A DNA stretch of 64,000 bases from Planctomycetota bacterium (GTDB taxonomy: Bacteria; Planctomycetota; Planctomycetia; Planctomycetales; Planctomycetaceae), in contig JAHZKX010000051.1 of assembly GCA_022600195.1 (NCBI GenBank), forward strand, positions 186,001 to 250,000, read 5' to 3'. A program made the translations under genes and the position numbers. Positions 62,642 through 64,000 of the stretch are shown here, piece after piece; position 1 is the stretch's first letter, and the number at the start of each line of letters is the position of its first letter. The notes beneath the pieces are model-generated. The model was not told the origin of the DNA, made no database searches, and saw only the letters and a list, made by a program, of their open reading frames with translations.

Positions 62642-64000
62642 TTATGTGCTCTTTAAAAGCTCTTGGATAGGTTTCGCTTCGTGATCAGCGAGGGGGATGG
62701 GGCGGCCTATGTTGGACATGTTCTGTTTCTCGGGATCAACGCCCAGTGCTTTGCAGATGGTTGCCATCAGATCGGGAACCGCGATTGGTTGTTCGGTGAC
62801 TTTCATACCGTCGTCGCTGGTTTTTCCGATGACCTGTCCGCCTTTGATGCCGCCGCCTCCCAGAACGGTGGTCCAGGCGGCTGGGAAATGGTCGCGGCCT
62901 GTGTTCTGATTGATTTTCGGAGTGCGACCGAATTCTCCCATCCAGACAATCAGTGTGGAATCTAATAAACCACGCTGTTCGAGATCGGTCATCAATGATG
63001 CCCAGGCAGGGTCCAATACGCCGCTTAAACTTTTGACGGCTTCAAAATTTTGCTGATGCGTATCCCAGCCAAAGGCGTTCGTTCCCTGCACTCCATTCAA
63101 TGAGACTTCAACAAAGGGAACACCCTGCTGAATGAGGCGTCGCGCCAGGAGGCAGCCTTGACCGAATCGATTTCGGCCATAGGCGTCCCTCAGAGTGTCT
63201 GGTTCCTGATCGAGTTGAAAGGCTTCGATGGCTTTGGAACGCATCATCCGCACGGCTGCTTCGTAAGCGGTGCGATGGCTCTTCGTGGGAATGCCGGGAT
63301 GTGTGGCGGTGAAATCGTTTTCCAGATCTTTCAAAATGGATAAGCGGTTGTTGGCCTGCTTGAGGGTAATTCCCTGAGGCAGTGTCAGATTTTTCACTTT
63401 CAATGCGGTGTCCACGTTCTGGTCTTCCGCTTGAATGAACCCGGTTCCTTCTCCGACCACCAGTGGCGCATACTGTGGTCCCAGGAAACCGGGGCCATAC
63501 GCGTTCGGACTGAGTGTACTGTTCGGGGCAATACTGACAAAGTTGGGAAGCTCGGCCTGGCTGGCTCCCAGTTCTTTACTCAGGAACGATCCGATTGTGG
63601 GATAACTGAGCGGGCCGGAAGGCAGATAACCGGTGCGCAGTAAATATGTTGCGCGCGTATGGTCTCCTTCTTTGGTGCTCATTGAACGAATGGGAGCCAG
63701 GTGCTTCATCACCTTGGCTAAATTGGGAAGATGCTCTGAAATTTGAATCCCGGGGACATCGGTTTCAATGGGTTTGAAGGGACCGCCGTTTTCATGATCA
63801 GGTTTTAAGTCGAAGGTATCACATTGACTGGGGCCACCCGACATCCAGAGGAGGATACAGGCACGCTTTCTCTGTGGATCGTTGGCCGTTTCTGCTGCCA
63901 GCCTGCGTAACCAGCCGGACATTCCCGTGCCGAGCACTCCCATTGCTGAAAGCTGCATGAACTCGCGGCGGGAGATTTCCTGTTTTTGATTTTTGGTAAA
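62642..64000 (-). CDS. DUF1501 Tat-exported protein, cut by the window edge
   Basis: A second DUF1501 protein. The frame continues past the internal Met at 63958 up to the window end, and that part encodes the Tat signal QEISRREFMQLSAMG, so the true start lies beyond 64000. Family stretches are LLWMSGGPSQCDTFDLKPDH, HLPNLAKVMKHLAPIRSMST, FGWDTHQQNF and LIVWMGEFGRTPKINQNTG, with RDHFP after it. The C-terminus is complete. It differs from the copy at 47302 in the middle third. The usual DUF1549 partner could lie upstream, outside the window. Confidence 0.9.
   Translation of the reverse strand, partial: FTKNQKQEISRREFMQLSAMGVLGTGMSGWLRRLAAETANDPQRKRACILLWMSGGPSQCDTFDLKPDHENGGPFKPIETDVPGIQISEHLPNLAKVMKHLAPIRSMSTKEGDHTRATYLLRTGYLPSGPLSYPTIGSFLSKELGASQAELPNFVSIAPNSTLSPNAYGPGFLGPQYAPLVVGEGTGFIQAEDQNVDTALKVKNLTLPQGITLKQANNRLSILKDLENDFTATHPGIPTKSHRTAYEAAVRMMRSKAIEAFQLDQEPDTLRDAYGRNRFGQGCLLARRLIQQGVPFVEVSLNGVQGTNAFGWDTHQQNFEAVKSLSGVLDPAWASLMTDLEQRGLLDSTLIVWMGEFGRTPKINQNTGRDHFPAAWTTVLGGGGIKGGQVIGKTSDDGMKVTEQPIAVPDLMATICKALGVDPEKQNMSNIGRPIPLADHEAKPIQELLKST

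Overview
The window looks like chromosomal DNA of a planctomycete, most probably the Gimesia/Planctomycetaceae group. The pointers are two Tat-exported DUF1501 proteins, a neutral-ceramidase-like secreted protein, many short secreted or lipoprotein hypotheticals, moderate GC, loosely packed genes in short same-strand runs, and several GTG/TTG starts. This taxonomic call is an inference from gene content. I saw no rRNA or tRNA gene, complete insertion sequence, prophage or CRISPR array.

Layout. 1-6 kb: the 3' part of an unrecognised gene, ribD, a small membrane protein, threonine synthase (which seems to use a non-standard start codon) and an M24 aminopeptidase. 6-9.5 kb: a small TTG-started gene, a WD40 remnant, a short ExbB/TolQ-like protein, a PTH2-type peptidyl-tRNA hydrolase and an orphan HlyD-like adaptor. 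9.8-12.6 kb: a three-gene operon of an HPS/KGPDC-like decarboxylase or aldolase, an MDR dehydrogenase and a xylose-isomerase-like TIM barrel, probably a sugar or sugar-acid pathway. 12.8-24 kb: HEAT-repeat lipoprotein, gamma-glutamyltransferase, MtaB, thymidylate kinase, a COG2509 flavoprotein, a DUF374 acyltransferase, a degenerate sigma54-activator-like regulator and a KDG kinase. 24-33 kb: a candidate structured RNA, a zinc-ribbon miniprotein, an orphan NuoN-like membrane protein, an enoyl reductase-like MDR, a secreted hypothetical, Nudix, TrpC, a CPBP protease, a DUF900 lipoprotein esterase and a methyltransferase.

33-49 kb: a small element with inverted ends and a GCGCCGAA palindrome cluster precede a very large membrane-anchored sigma54 activator. 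After a pyruvyltransferase-family protein comes an ion and export block: CPA1 antiporter, K+ channel, then a NodT outer-membrane factor divergent from DUF1656-HlyD-FUSC (a complete AaeAB-like tripartite pump), and a ClC exchanger. DUF1501 and HpcH/HpaI aldolase genes follow. 49.7-64 kb: two accessory hypotheticals (one Cys-rich with an L7/L12-like tail), an alpha/beta hydrolase, an unusual CsrA with a duplicated core, a 5'-truncated pseudogene, an Nramp relative without the canonical metal motifs, an FMN reductase, a 1281-residue AsmA-like protein, a membrane-anchored hydrolase, a ceramidase-like protein and a second DUF1501 gene cut by the window edge.

The points most worth a second look are the CsrA with a repeated strand unit together with a GGA-rich structured RNA candidate, the single-chain membrane sigma54 activator with a palindromic control region, the probable ATC start of threonine synthase, and the HPS-like/dehydrogenase/TIM-barrel operon.
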